A stretch of 64,000 bases of DNA from Demequina silvatica (GCF_000971215.1 NZ_BBMA01000002.1:414955-478954), one strand, 5' to 3'. Positions 16,035-24,017 are shown, numbered from the stretch's first letter. A program made the numbers and translations. The notes: generated from the letters alone by a model not told the origin.

Positions 16035-17449
16035 CCGCTTCCCCGGGCATGAGCCTCCGCTCGCGCCTCCTCATCGGGCTCGGCGCGATCGCCGCGATCG
16101 CGGTCGCCGTCGCGATCGCGGTCACCGGCGTCACCCACTCGCACCTGGTCACCCAGATGGACGAGCGCCTCGCCTCCTTCTCCGGCCCGGTCGACTACGA
16201 CCGCAAGCCCACGCTCGCGGACTCCGACGACGTCCAGGGCGAGTACGCCCGCCCGTCCGAGGCGTGGCGCGCGGTCCTCGCGTCCAACGGCGAGGTCCAG
16301 GTGCTGTTCGTGCCGAACACCACGGACTCGTCCGACGCCCGGCCCCTCATCGAGGCGGCCGAGATGCCCGCGACCGGCACGTCCTACTTCACCGTCGCAT
16401 CGTCCGACGGCCAGGGTGAGTGGCGCGTGCTCGCGCGCGCCACCACCGTCGGCACGGACCTCACCGCGCTGCCGCTCGACTCCGTCGAGGCCACCACGCA
16501 CCGGCTGATCCTCATCGAGGCGATCGGCATCACGTTCATCCTCGCCGCGCTCGCGGTGGTGGGCTGGTGGGTGATCAGGCTCGGCATCGCGCCCATGCGC
16601 CGCATGGTCGACGCGTCGACACGCATCGCGGAGGGCGACCTCGACGTCCGCCTCGAGGGCAGGGGCCGCGGCAGCGAGTCCGCGGAGCTCGCCGCCTCGC
16701 TCAACACCATGGTCGACACGCTCACCGCCTCGCTCGAGGAGCGCGAGCGGTCGGAGGCGCGCCTGCGCGAGTTCGTCGCGGACGCCTCGCATGAGCTGCG
16801 CACGCCGCTCACCACCGTGCTCGGCTATGCGGAGCTGTACCGCCGCGGGGCGCTCAAGCGCGACGAGGACGTGGCGGACGCGTGGGCCCGCACCGAGGCC
16901 GAGGCGAGCCGCATGCGCCGCCTGGTCGAGGACATGCTCGAGCTCGCGCGCTACGACGCGGAGCCCCAGCTGTCCCCCATCGCGCTCGACCTCTCGCACG
17001 TGTGCGGCGAGGTGGTGCGCGACGCGACCGCTGCCCGCGAGGGCGTGACCTTCACCCTCGACGCGCCCGCCCCGGTCACCATCGAGGGCGACCCCGACCG
17101 CCTGCGCCAGGCGCTCATCAACGTGGTCACCAACGCTGCCGTGCATGGCGGCTCGCACGTCACCGTGCGCGTGACCAGGGACGATGCGCTGGCCAGGGTG
17201 GACATCGAGGACGACGGCCCCGGGATGGCACCGGAGGTGGCGGCGCGCGCCACCGAGAGGTTCGTGCGCGGCGACCACTCGCGGACCCGTGCGACGGGCG
17301 GCTCGGGCCTGGGCCTCGCCATCACCGCCGCGATCGTCTCGGTGCACGGCGGCACGCTCGCGGTCGACTCGACCGAGGGCGAGGGCACCACGGTGAGCCT
17401 CGCGTTCCCGGCGGCGCCTCAGCCGGCGGAGGAGACGGTCGCCTCGTAG
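16031..17449 (+). CDS. Membrane sensor histidine kinase
   Basis: This 472-residue partner kinase has two membrane helices (about residues 10-35 and 155-180) that flank an extracytoplasmic sensor of about 120 residues, followed by HAMP. The HisKA H-box is DASHELRTPL with H254, then the N-box NVVTNAAVHGG and G-boxes EDDGPGM and GGSGLGLAI. GTG 16031 overlaps the regulator's stop by 4 nt. The sensor has no recognisable ligand-binding family. Its last 31 nt overlap the 3' end of the convergent TetR gene. Confidence 0.92.
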   Translation: MTASPGMSLRSRLLIGLGAIAAIAVAVAIAVTGVTHSHLVTQMDERLASFSGPVDYDRKPTLADSDDVQGEYARPSEAWRAVLASNGEVQVLFVPNTTDSSDARPLIEAAEMPATGTSYFTVASSDGQGEWRVLARATTVGTDLTALPLDSVEATTHRLILIEAIGITFILAALAVVGWWVIRLGIAPMRRMVDASTRIAEGDLDVRLEGRGRGSESAELAASLNTMVDTLTASLEERERSEARLREFVADASHELRTPLTTVLGYAELYRRGALKRDEDVADAWARTEAEASRMRRLVEDMLELARYDAEPQLSPIALDLSHVCGEVVRDATAAREGVTFTLDAPAPVTIEGDPDRLRQALINVVTNAAVHGGSHVTVRVTRDDALARVDIEDDGPGMAPEVAARATERFVRGDHSRTRATGGSGLGLAITAAIVSVHGGTLAVDSTEGEGTTVSLAFPAAPQPAEETVAS

Positions 17450-18030
17450 CCCGCGAGGATCGCCTCGCACTGCGGGCCCATCGCGGTGACGAGCAGCTCC
17501 GACGCGGCCGGGTCGGTCGCGTCGGGCATGCGCAGCGCCAGCAGGATGGTCATGAGCATGCCGCGCGAGAAGAACTCGACGGTCTCCTCCGGGGTGAAGC
17601 CGGCCTGCTCGCGGACCAGGCGGTACACGGACAGGAAGCATTCGCGACCCTCGGGGCCGAACACCGGGTCGGCGCCCAGCCCGAACAGGTGCAGCAGCGC
17701 GAGCAGCGTGCCGCGGTCCGACACCAGCTCGGCGTACGCGACTCCCAGCGCGGACTGCCGCTCCTCCGAGGTCTCCGCGCCCGTGAAGGACGCGATGACC
17801 AGGCCGAACTTCTCACGCAGCCGGTCGGTGGCGCGCCTGGCGACCTCGAGGAACAGGCGCTCCTTGGTGCCGAACATGCGCACCACGTACGCCTGGGAGA
17901 TGCCGGCCTGCTTGGCGATCGCGTCGGTGGTGCCGCCCGCGTAGCCCTTGTCCCCGAACACGACGGTCGCGGCGGCGAGGATCTGCTCGCGCCTGTCGTC
18001 GCTGGTCAGACGGGCTTCTGCGGTGCTCAT
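17419..18030 (-). CDS. TetR-family repressor of the adjacent efflux gene
   Basis: The 203-residue regulator has an N-terminal TetR helix-turn-helix (GTTDAIAKQAGISQAYVVRMFGTKERLF) and a C-terminal ligand domain. It lies divergent from an MFS drug exporter. Two similar 16-bp operator sites fill the gap between them, and the TetR gene's own -10 (TAACCT, 6 nt before the ATG) overlaps one. This is the classic layout of a repressor that controls itself and the pump. The 3' end overlaps the kinase gene by 31 nt in antisense. Confidence 0.9.
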   Translation of the reverse strand: MSTAEARLTSDDRREQILAAATVVFGDKGYAGGTTDAIAKQAGISQAYVVRMFGTKERLFLEVARRATDRLREKFGLVIASFTGAETSEERQSALGVAYAELVSDRGTLLALLHLFGLGADPVFGPEGRECFLSVYRLVREQAGFTPEETVEFFSRGMLMTILLALRMPDATDPAASELLVTAMGPQCEAILAGYEATVSSAG

Positions 18031-18036
18031 GTTGAC

Positions 18037-18087
18037 AGGTTATCAAGCGATTACTAGCGTGTCGACATGTAGTAATCAGTTGATTAC
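18037..18087. promoter_or_regulatory. Twin TetR operators between the TetR and MFS genes
   Basis: GTAATCAGTTGATTAC (18072-18087) is a perfect 16-bp palindrome. GTTATCAAGCGATTAC (18039-18054) matches it at 12 of 16 positions. The centres lie 33 bp apart, about three helical turns. TAACCT (18042-18037, minus strand) is the leaderless -10 box of the TetR gene and overlaps the left site. Confidence 0.8.
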
Positions 18088-18112
18088 TCGCGACCGTCCC
18101 CGGGGAGGGAAC

Positions 18113-19546
18113 ATGTCCACCACCGCACGCCGGACGCCCGTGGGTCTCGTGATCCTCGCGGCCTCGATCCCGGCCTTCATGGCGAGCCTCGACAACCTCG
18201 TGGTCACCAACGCGCTGCCCGTCCTCGCGACAGACCTCGACGCGACCCTCGAGCAGCTCCAGTGGTTCATCAACGGCTACTCGCTCGCCTTCGCGAGCAT
18301 GATCCTCATGGCGGTCGCGCTCGGCGACCGCTTCGGCCGCCGCCGCATCTTCGCGGGCGGCGTCACGCTGTTCACCTTCGCGTCCATCCTGTGCGCGCTC
18401 GCCCCGACAGCGGAGGCGCTCATCGCCGCGCGCGTGCTCCAGGGCATCGGCGGCGCGGCGCTCATGCCGCTGTCCCTCGCGATCCTCTCCACCAACGTCT
18501 CGGCACGCATGCGGCCGGTGGCGATCGGCATCTGGGGCGGCGTCGCCGGCCTGGGCGTCGCGGTCGGGCCGCTGATCGGCGGCGCGGTGGTCGAGGGCCT
18601 GTCCTGGCACGCGATCTTCTGGCTCAACGTCCCCGTGGGCGTGCTCGCGCTCGTGCTCATCCGCGCGTTCCTCACGGAGACCCGCGGCGCCGCCGCGCGC
18701 CTCGACCTGGTCGGGCTGGCGCTCGGCATGACGGCCGTGTTCGGCCTGGTCTTCGGGATCGTGCGGGGGAACGATGCGGGGTGGACCTCCGCACAGGTGC
18801 TCGCCGGGCTCGTGGGCGGGGCGGTCCTGCTGGCCGGCTTCCTCGCGTGGGAGCACCGCCGCCGCGACGCGGCGCTGCTGCCGCTGCGCCTGTTCCGCGA
18901 CCGGTCCTTCTCCGTCGCCAACGCCGTGGGCCTGATGTTCTCCGTGGGCATCTTCGGCGCCGTGTTCATCCTCATCCAGTTCCTGCAGGTGGTGCAGGGC
19001 AGGTCGCCGCTCGAGGCGGGCGTCCTCACCATGCCGTGGACCATGGCGCCGCTGGTGGTGGCCCCCCTCACGGGCCTGGTGGCACCCCGCGTGGGCACCC
19101 GCACCCTCATCACGGCCGGCGTCGCGTTCCAGGCCGCCGGGCTCGCGTGGATCGGCACGGTCCTGGACCCCGACGTCGCGTACGCCACCCTGGTGCCCGG
19201 GTTCGTGGCGTGCGGCGTGGGCATGGGCCTGGTGTTCGCGCCCCTCGCGACGGCGGTCCTCGCCCGCATGCGCGACGAGGACCACGCGAAGGCCTCCGGC
19301 ACCAACGCGACCGTCAGGGAGATCGGCGTCGCGCTCGGCATCGCCGTGCTCACCGCGGTGTTCACCGGCATGGGCGGGGAGCTCACCCCGACCGGCTACA
19401 CGGACGCCGCGCAGACGGCGGTCCTGTGGGGCGCGGCGATCCTCGCCGTCACCACCGCGGTCGCGACGCTGCTGCCGTCGCGGCGCGCCGAGCTCGCCGA
19501 CGCGGCCGCCGTCGAGCCCACCCGGGAGGTGCTCGTCGCGGCCTGA
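18113..19546 (+). CDS. MFS drug exporter, DHA2 (EmrB/QacA) type with 14 helices
   Basis: This 477-residue multidrug:proton antiporter begins with the family motif ASLDNLVVTNALPVL in helix 1, the motif-A loop LGDRFGRRRIF, and motif C in helix 5 (VAGLGVAVGPLIGG). Hydrophobic segments fit 14 helices. ATG 18113 has GGGGAGGGAAC upstream, a strong ribosome site. It is under control of the divergent TetR gene. The substrate cannot be told from sequence. The dispersed motif appears as a variant with one extra A at 18775-18790. Confidence 0.92.
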   Translation: MSTTARRTPVGLVILAASIPAFMASLDNLVVTNALPVLATDLDATLEQLQWFINGYSLAFASMILMAVALGDRFGRRRIFAGGVTLFTFASILCALAPTAEALIAARVLQGIGGAALMPLSLAILSTNVSARMRPVAIGIWGGVAGLGVAVGPLIGGAVVEGLSWHAIFWLNVPVGVLALVLIRAFLTETRGAAARLDLVGLALGMTAVFGLVFGIVRGNDAGWTSAQVLAGLVGGAVLLAGFLAWEHRRRDAALLPLRLFRDRSFSVANAVGLMFSVGIFGAVFILIQFLQVVQGRSPLEAGVLTMPWTMAPLVVAPLTGLVAPRVGTRTLITAGVAFQAAGLAWIGTVLDPDVAYATLVPGFVACGVGMGLVFAPLATAVLARMRDEDHAKASGTNATVREIGVALGIAVLTAVFTGMGGELTPTGYTDAAQTAVLWGAAILAVTTAVATLLPSRRAELADAAAVEPTREVLVAA

Positions 19547-19569
19547 CCGTCACGCCCGCGAGCGCGGGA

Positions 19570-19602
19570 GGCCGCCCCTCGTCACCACGGCGAGGGGCGG
19601 CC
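19570..19602. terminator. Bidirectional hairpin between the MFS and cupin genes
   Basis: GGCCGCCCCTCG and CGAGGGGCGGCC form a perfect 12-bp stem with a 9-nt loop. It begins 23 bp after the MFS stop. Its right half lies inside the last codons of the convergent cupin gene. Confidence 0.85.
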
Positions 19603-20010
19603 CTCGTCGCGCGTCGCGTCGTCGGGCAGGTGCGGCAGCTCGCCGCCGCCAGCGCGGATGCAGAACCAGCGCATCGGCTCGGGGCTGTCGGGCACGCAAC
19701 GCCACGTCCGCCACACACCCTGCCCCACGCGCACCGCGGTGCCAGGCCCCACGTCCACGATGTCGCCGTCGAGCGCCATCTGTCCCTGACCGGCGAGGAA
19801 GACGTAGAGCTCCTCGATGTCGCGATGGGTGTGCCAGTAGCCGGCCTCCTCGCCCGGGACGAACGCGTTGGCCGTCATCCCGATGTACTGCATCGCCAGC
19901 TCGTGGTCCACCACGCGGCGCCCGTCGCGCTGCGTGTGCGGCTGGAATCCGCCGTGGTGGTCGCGCCAGCCGTCGAGCGCGCCCATCTCCAGCACCTGGT
20001 AATCGCCCAT
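19582..20010 (-). CDS. Cupin-domain protein
   Basis: This 142-residue small beta-barrel protein has the metal-binding cupin motif YWHTHRDIEELYVFLAGQG and a second half VGPGTAVRVGQGVWRTWRC. Single-domain cupins of this type may be isomerases, dioxygenases or sugar-binding proteins; no specific reaction can be assigned. ATG 20010 follows TAGCAT by 6 nt (leaderless). The terminator hairpin at 19570-19602 overlaps its C-terminal codons. Confidence 0.88.
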   Translation of the reverse strand: MGDYQVLEMGALDGWRDHHGGFQPHTQRDGRRVVDHELAMQYIGMTANAFVPGEEAGYWHTHRDIEELYVFLAGQGQMALDGDIVDVGPGTAVRVGQGVWRTWRCVPDSPEPMRWFCIRAGGGELPHLPDDATRDEGRPSPW

Positions 20011-20016
20011 CCGGCG

Positions 20017-20022
20017 ATGCTA
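20017..20022 (-). promoter_or_regulatory. -10 box TAGCAT of the leaderless cupin promoter
   Basis: On the minus strand TAGCAT-CGCCGG-ATG, a 6-nt gap. The -10 overlaps the stop codon of the upstream SRPBCC gene. Confidence 0.55.
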
Positions 20023-20511
20023 GCCCTCGGCGTGCGTGTACAGCCGCTGCAGCTCCTCGAAGTGCGCATCCGAGTCGACCTGCGCCGGCTCCTCGCCCGC
20101 GAGGTGCTGCTCGAGCCGGTCCAGGTGCCAGTGCCAGCCGGCGGCGAAGTCGGGATTGTTCGGATCCGGGGCGACGTGGTCGAAGGTGAGCAGCGTGCCG
20201 TGGTGCGAGTCCGCGATCGCGATCCGCACGTGCCACCGCCCGCCGTAGCCCTCCCACGCGTACTCGAGGGCGTGCGGCTCGTCCCACGCGAGCACCTCGC
20301 CGTCGCCGCCCGAGGACATGGTCACGGCGCCGCCCTCGCGCGGCTCGAACTCGGTCCGGTACGCCCACGCCGCGGTCCGGTCGGGGTGGGTGAGCGCCTG
20401 CCAGACCTCGGCCGGCGGGTGCGCGAGCGTGCGCTCGAAGCGCAGGTAGTCGCCGTCGTCCGGGGACAGGACGCGCCCCTCGCTGGCAGGGTCGATCTGG
20501 TCCGGGTCCAT
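20020..20511 (-). CDS. SRPBCC (AHSA1-like) domain protein
   Basis: This 163-residue START-like lipid/ligand-binding fold carries the AHSA1 signatures RFERTLAHPPAEVWQALTHPD at the N-terminus, a central beta region with GGAVTM, and the C-terminal helix GWHWHLDRLEQHLAGE. Such proteins usually bind small hydrophobic ligands or act as stress proteins. ATG 20511 is the first that leaves the divergent methyltransferase promoter free; a weak GGAG lies 7-10 nt upstream. It is followed closely by the cupin gene. Confidence 0.85.
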   Translation of the reverse strand: MDPDQIDPASEGRVLSPDDGDYLRFERTLAHPPAEVWQALTHPDRTAAWAYRTEFEPREGGAVTMSSGGDGEVLAWDEPHALEYAWEGYGGRWHVRIAIADSHHGTLLTFDHVAPDPNNPDFAAGWHWHLDRLEQHLAGEEPAQVDSDAHFEELQRLYTHAEG

Positions 20512-20554
20512 CCCTCCAGTCTCCACGCTTCCCCCGTTCCTGCCACCCGAGCGG

Positions 20555-20560
20555 TAGCGT
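20555..20560 (+). promoter_or_regulatory. -10 box TAGCGT of a leaderless promoter
   Basis: TAGCGT-GCCAGC-GTG, a 6-nt gap to the GTG start at 20567. Confidence 0.6.
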
Positions 20561-20566
20561 GCCAGC

Positions 20567-21331
20567 GTGACGGGGGACGATGCGGCGGCCCGGCTTCGCG
20601 CGGCCGGCAGCGTGTTCGCGGAGGACGAGGCGACGCTCATCCGCGAGGCGGCGGACGGCGATGACGCGCGCCTCGAGGCCATGCTCGCGCGCCGGATCGC
20701 GGGCGACCCGCTCGAGCAGGTGGTGGGATGGGTCGCGTTCGCGGGCCTGCGGATCCCGGTGGCGCCGGGGATGTTCGTGCCGCGCCGCCGCACGGAGCTG
20801 GTCGCGCGGCTTGCCTCCGCTGCGGCCCCTCCGGACGGCGTGGTGGTGGACCTGTGCTGCGGCGTCGGGGCGATCGCCGTCGCGGTCGCCGCGGCCCGCC
20901 CCGACGTGACCGTGGTGGCGGCGGACGTGGACCCGGCCGCCGTCGCCCTGGCGGCCGCGAGCCTCGCCCCGTACCGCGCATCGTCCCTGGTGTCCGACGT
21001 GGACGCCGCGCTGCGCCACCTCGACGGCACGGTCGACGTGCTCGCCGCCTGCCCGCCCTACGTCCCCACCGCCGCGATCCCCCTGATGCCGCGCGAGGCC
21101 CGCGACCACGAGCCGCGCCGAGCGCTCGACGGCGGCCCCGACGGGGCGAGGTTGCAGCGCGCGGTGCTCGCCGCATCGTCCCGCCTGCTGCGACCGGGAG
21201 GGACGGTGGTGGTCGAGACGAGCGAGGCCCTCATCGGGCTCACCGCGGAGGCGGCGGCCGACGAGGGCCTCGTGGTGCGCGTCGAGCGGGACGAGGAGCT
21301 CGGCGCCGTGGTCGTGGTCGGGCGGCGCTAG
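20567..21331 (+). CDS. PrmC/HemK-like N5-glutamine methyltransferase paralogue
   Basis: This 254-residue SAM-dependent methyltransferase has motif I VVDLCCGVGAIAVAV and motif IV in the form ACPPYVP. Canonical PrmC has NPPY there, to hold the target glutamine, so this looks like the actinobacterial paralogue annotated as putative N5-glutamine methyltransferase; its target is unknown. A dispersed-motif copy spans the first codons (VTGDDAAAR), and two more are at 20977 and 21172. The stop overlaps the stop of the convergent SRPBCC gene by 2 nt. Confidence 0.8.
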   Translation: MTGDDAAARLRAAGSVFAEDEATLIREAADGDDARLEAMLARRIAGDPLEQVVGWVAFAGLRIPVAPGMFVPRRRTELVARLASAAAPPDGVVVDLCCGVGAIAVAVAAARPDVTVVAADVDPAAVALAAASLAPYRASSLVSDVDAALRHLDGTVDVLAACPPYVPTAAIPLMPREARDHEPRRALDGGPDGARLQRAVLAASSRLLRPGGTVVVETSEALIGLTAEAAADEGLVVRVERDEELGAVVVVGRR

Positions 21332-22320
21332 GCGTTCACCAGCTCGGACTCGAGACGCGCGTAGCTGGCCTCCATGCCGTCGGTCATGCCGGTCGCGAGC
21401 ACGATGTCGCGCAGCTCCGCGTTCGGGTACGTGATGAGCAGGCTGAGCAGCGTGCCGCCCTCCTCGCGGGGGGTGAGGGTGAGCTCGTTGGTGGTGCCGG
21501 GGCCCTCCATGCCGATCATCCGCTCGGTGGTGACCTCGCGGTACGGCGGCTCGGACTCGAGCAGCTCGCCCTCGAAGCCGAAGGACGGGGCGCCGTCGGC
21601 GGGGCCGCCGGGGACGGGCGCCCACTCGTTGCGGTAGGAGTCGCCGACGTTCTGGGCGACGATCGCGGTGGGCATCTCCCAGCCGTCGGGGCCCAGGAGC
21701 CAGCGCTTCATCAGCTCGGGCTCGTGGTGGGCGCGCCAGATCTGCTCGGCGGTGCCGCGGATGACTCGCGACACGCGGACCTGGGTGTCGGACAGGATCT
21801 GAGAGACCACGCCGCGGCCGGCGGCGAACGCCTCGAGGTCCGCGAGGACGGCGTCGATCTGACCCATCGCGAGAGTCATGCCCTCCTCCATGCCCATGCC
21901 GAGCAGCTGCTCGAGCTCCTCGGCGGAGTTGAACCACGTGGTGGTGACCAGGCGCGAGCCCTCGGGGGTCTCCTCGAAGGCGAAGATCATGCGCATGTGA
22001 GGCAGGTCGTGGTTGGGCGTGCCGTCCTCGCGCGCGAAGCCGTCGCGCACCTCGAACGATCGCGGCGCGTCCACGGCGAGGAACTCCCAGTAGCCGGCGG
22101 AGACGTCGCCGTCGGGGCCGTGCATCTCGTACTGCGAGCGGCCGCCGGCTGCCATGTCGTGGCGGAGGAACGTGGCGGGGTACGTGGGCGGACCCCAGAA
22201 GCGCTCGATCTGACGCGGGTCCGCGTAGGCGTCCCAGAGGCGCTGGACGGGGACCGCGAAGTCGGCGGTCACCGTCATGGTGAGGGCCTCGGGGTCCTTG
22301 GTGACGGAGGTGATGGGCAT
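21328..22320 (-). CDS. Tandem SRPBCC (AHSA1) domain protein
   Basis: The 330-residue product holds two START/AHSA1 domains, about residues 10-155 and 175-330. The first begins VTADFAVPVQRLWDAYADP and the second VRVSRVIRGTAEQIWRAHHEP, each with the characteristic WGP/LLGP loop. It is co-transcribed with an ArsR-type repressor 3 nt upstream, a common actinobacterial pair in which the repressor controls the SRPBCC protein. The ligand is unknown. Confidence 0.88.
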   Translation of the reverse strand: MPITSVTKDPEALTMTVTADFAVPVQRLWDAYADPRQIERFWGPPTYPATFLRHDMAAGGRSQYEMHGPDGDVSAGYWEFLAVDAPRSFEVRDGFAREDGTPNHDLPHMRMIFAFEETPEGSRLVTTTWFNSAEELEQLLGMGMEEGMTLAMGQIDAVLADLEAFAAGRGVVSQILSDTQVRVSRVIRGTAEQIWRAHHEPELMKRWLLGPDGWEMPTAIVAQNVGDSYRNEWAPVPGGPADGAPSFGFEGELLESEPPYREVTTERMIGMEGPGTTNELTLTPREEGGTLLSLLITYPNAELRDIVLATGMTDGMEASYARLESELVNA

Positions 22321-22323
22321 GGC

Positions 22324-22725
22324 CTACTCCTGTTCGGGGACGGGTGTCGGTGCTGAAGTCGGTGCCGGCGTTGCTGCCGGCGGGGTCGCGAGCGGGGCGG
22401 CGAGCAGCGCGTCGAGCGCGTCGATGCGCGCGCGCCACAGCCGCTCGTAGCGGTCCAGCAGGTGCTGGACGCGTCGGATGGCGTCGGGGTTGCCGCGGAC
22501 CAGTCGTTCGCGGCCGTGGTGGTGCTTGGTCACGAGTCCCGCCCTCTCGAGCACCGCGACGTGCTTCTGCACGGCCGCGAAGGACATGTCGTAGCGATCC
22601 GCGAGAGCGCTGACGGACTGCTCCCCGGTGAGGACGCGCTCGACGATGTCGCGGCGCGTCGCGTCGGCCAAGGCCCGGAAGATCCGGTCCACCTCGGCGT
22701 CGGACAGGTCAGTTTCTACAACCAT
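22324..22725 (-). CDS. ArsR-family winged-helix repressor
   Basis: The 133-residue regulator has an ArsR helix-turn-helix (SVSALADRYDMSFAAVQKHVAVLERAG), no obvious metal-binding cysteines, and an Ala/Pro/Thr-rich tail. ATG 22725 lies inside a perfect 8+2+8 palindrome, so the protein probably binds its own start region. It is the first gene of a two-gene operon with the tandem SRPBCC protein. Confidence 0.9.
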   Translation of the reverse strand: MVVETDLSDAEVDRIFRALADATRRDIVERVLTGEQSVSALADRYDMSFAAVQKHVAVLERAGLVTKHHHGRERLVRGNPDAIRRVQHLLDRYERLWRARIDALDALLAAPLATPPAATPAPTSAPTPVPEQE

Positions 22726-22734
22726 TTGGTTGTA
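22717..22734. promoter_or_regulatory. ArsR operator overlapping the repressor's start codon
   Basis: TACAACCA-TT-TGGTTGTA is a perfect palindrome. The ArsR start codon (22725-22723) is inside it. Sites of the CAACCA/TGGTTG type are common before ArsR-SRPBCC pairs. Confidence 0.8.
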
Positions 22735-22780
22735 CGTTAACCCCGTATCCGCGCGGGCGCAAGTGCTCTCGTCTCCCGGT

Positions 22781-22857
22781 CCGGGCGGGACGCTCACCGT
22801 GCTTTTCTGCGCTGCTGTGCACCGGGTGGGACAGCAGCCCGGTGCGCGGTCAGCGAG
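22781..22857 (+). repeat. Short interspersed repeat, copy 1
   Basis: The first 34 bp are identical to copy 2 at 23441-23474 (core GGGACGCTCACCGTGCTTTT). A hairpin follows: CACCGGG and CCCGGTG around GGGACAGCAG-like sequence. It lies 43 bp upstream of the antitoxin start in the same orientation. Confidence 0.85.
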
Positions 22858-22861
22858 CCTC

Positions 22862-22880
22862 GGTATGCTTTTGTCATACC
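22862..22880. promoter_or_regulatory. Candidate toxin-antitoxin operator and promoter
   Basis: GGTATG-N7-CATACC is a perfect inverted repeat 20 bp before the antitoxin ATG. It contains TATGCT, a possible -10 box. Ribbon-helix-helix antitoxins usually bind such sites to autoregulate. Confidence 0.6.
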
Positions 22881-22900
22881 ACGCGGGGTCGGGAGGAACC

Positions 22901-23155
22901 ATGCCGGTGCGCAAGGTCGCCGTGACGTTGCCCGAGGAGCTGTTCGAGATTGTCGAGCGCGCCAGGGCAGTGGAGCACCGCACCCGGTCGGAGGTGATCC
23001 AGGAGGCGTTGCGGACGCACTTCGGCGAGGCCGTCTACGTCCCCACCGAGCAGGAGCGGCAACTGCTGGTCGCTGCGCTCGACGAGGCCGGCGAGCATCC
23101 CGCCGGGGACCACGACTGGGCGCAGGTCCGCGCTGAGCTGCACCGCGAGCGGTGA
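22901..23155 (+). CDS. Ribbon-helix-helix antitoxin (ParD/CopG-like)
   Basis: This 84-residue protein has an N-terminal ribbon-helix-helix DNA-binding motif (KVAVTLPEELFEIVERARAVEH...SEVIQEALR) and an acidic C-terminal tail that would cover the toxin. ATG 22901 has GGGAGGAACC upstream. The toxin starts inside its stop codon (GTGA). Together with the palindrome at 22862-22880 this fits an autoregulated type II module. Confidence 0.85.
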   Translation: MPVRKVAVTLPEELFEIVERARAVEHRTRSEVIQEALRTHFGEAVYVPTEQERQLLVAALDEAGEHPAGDHDWAQVRAELHRER

Positions 23156-23439
23156 CGATCCGGCTCACGGAGCGCGCCGTAGGCGATCTGACCGAGGCGC
23201 GCGACCACTACCGCGCGGTCGACCGGGATCTCGAGCGACGCTTCCTCGACCGGCTCGATCGCGCGATGGATCGGCTCGTGATGTTCCCCAACGGCGCGCC
23301 GCCGGTCGACGGCCTGCCCGGGGTGCGACGCGCGCGCATCCGCGAGTTCCCTTACGGACTCTTCTACCGCCTCGACGCGGGAGACATCCTGATCCTCCGG
23401 GTGCTGCACACCCGACGGGACACGCCCGGCGTCGACTGA
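23152..23439 (+). CDS. ParE/RelE-superfamily toxin
   Basis: The 95-residue toxin has the fold signatures IRLTERAVGDLTEARDHY at the N-terminus and RARIREFPYGLFYRLDAGDILILRVLHTRRD at the end, typical of ParE/RelE. ParE members poison gyrase and RelE members cleave mRNA; sequence here favours ParE-like but does not settle it. GTG 23152 overlaps the antitoxin stop by 4 nt. A repeat copy identical to the one upstream starts 2 nt after the stop codon. Confidence 0.85.
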   Translation: MTIRLTERAVGDLTEARDHYRAVDRDLERRFLDRLDRAMDRLVMFPNGAPPVDGLPGVRRARIREFPYGLFYRLDAGDILILRVLHTRRDTPGVD

Positions 23440-23440
23440 A

Positions 23441-23520
23441 CCGGGCGGGACGCTCACCGTGCTTTTCTGCGCTGCCGCGCGCCGGGCGGGACAGCCGCCC
23501 GGCGCGCGCGGGTCAGTGAG
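23441..23520 (+). repeat. Short interspersed repeat, copy 2
   Basis: It begins 2 nt after the toxin stop. Its first 34 bp equal copy 1, then comes a perfect 12-bp hairpin (CGCGCCGGGCGG / CCGCCCGGCGCG) with a GACAG loop. The toxin-antitoxin pair thus sits between two direct copies about 660 bp apart. Confidence 0.85.
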
Positions 23521-23552
23521 GTGGGCGCGCGCTCAGCGCGCCACCCAAGCGC

Positions 23553-23945
23553 TCAGCGCGCCTCGAGCACGTCCACGGTGAACACCAGCGTCGAGCCGGC
23601 GGGGATGGGGCCCATCGGGCGGAAGCCGTAGCCCGACTCCGGCGGCACCACGAGCAGCAGCTTCGAGCCGACCGGCTGGCCCACGATCCCGTCGACCCAG
23701 CCGTCGATGAGCGAGCCGTACGCGATCGGGAAGGAGATGGACTCGCCGCGGTCCCACGACGAGTCGAACTTCGCGCCGTCCCACAGCCAGCCGCTGTAGT
23801 GCACGGTGATGTGCTGACCCTCGGTCACGGCGGGACCGTCGCCGGCCTCGTGGACCTCGACCACGAGCCCCTCGGGCTTCTCCGCACCGGTGAAGTCGAT
23901 GCTGGGCGCGCCGTTCGCGTCGCGGGTGATGGTGGGCAGCGTCAT
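23553..23945 (-). CDS. FKBP-type peptidyl-prolyl cis-trans isomerase
   Basis: This 130-residue cytosolic single-domain FKBP folding catalyst begins its core at EGQHITVHYSGWLWDGAKFDSSWDRGESISF, split by typical FKBP turns. It has the IDGWVDGIVGQPVGSK loop and ends PPESGYGFRPMGPIPAGSTLVFTVDVLEA; active-site aromatic and aspartate residues are kept. ATG 23945 has CAGGAG upstream. An inverted copy of the short repeat (24018-24078) lies about 70 bp before its start, in the gene's own orientation. Confidence 0.92.
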   Translation of the reverse strand: MTLPTITRDANGAPSIDFTGAEKPEGLVVEVHEAGDGPAVTEGQHITVHYSGWLWDGAKFDSSWDRGESISFPIAYGSLIDGWVDGIVGQPVGSKLLLVVPPESGYGFRPMGPIPAGSTLVFTVDVLEAR

Positions 23946-24017
23946 GGTGGCTCCTGGGGTCGAGGGCTGTCCCCGCCAGCCTAGGGCGGCGCGGGCCGGC
24001 CGGGTGCCGCGAGCGGT

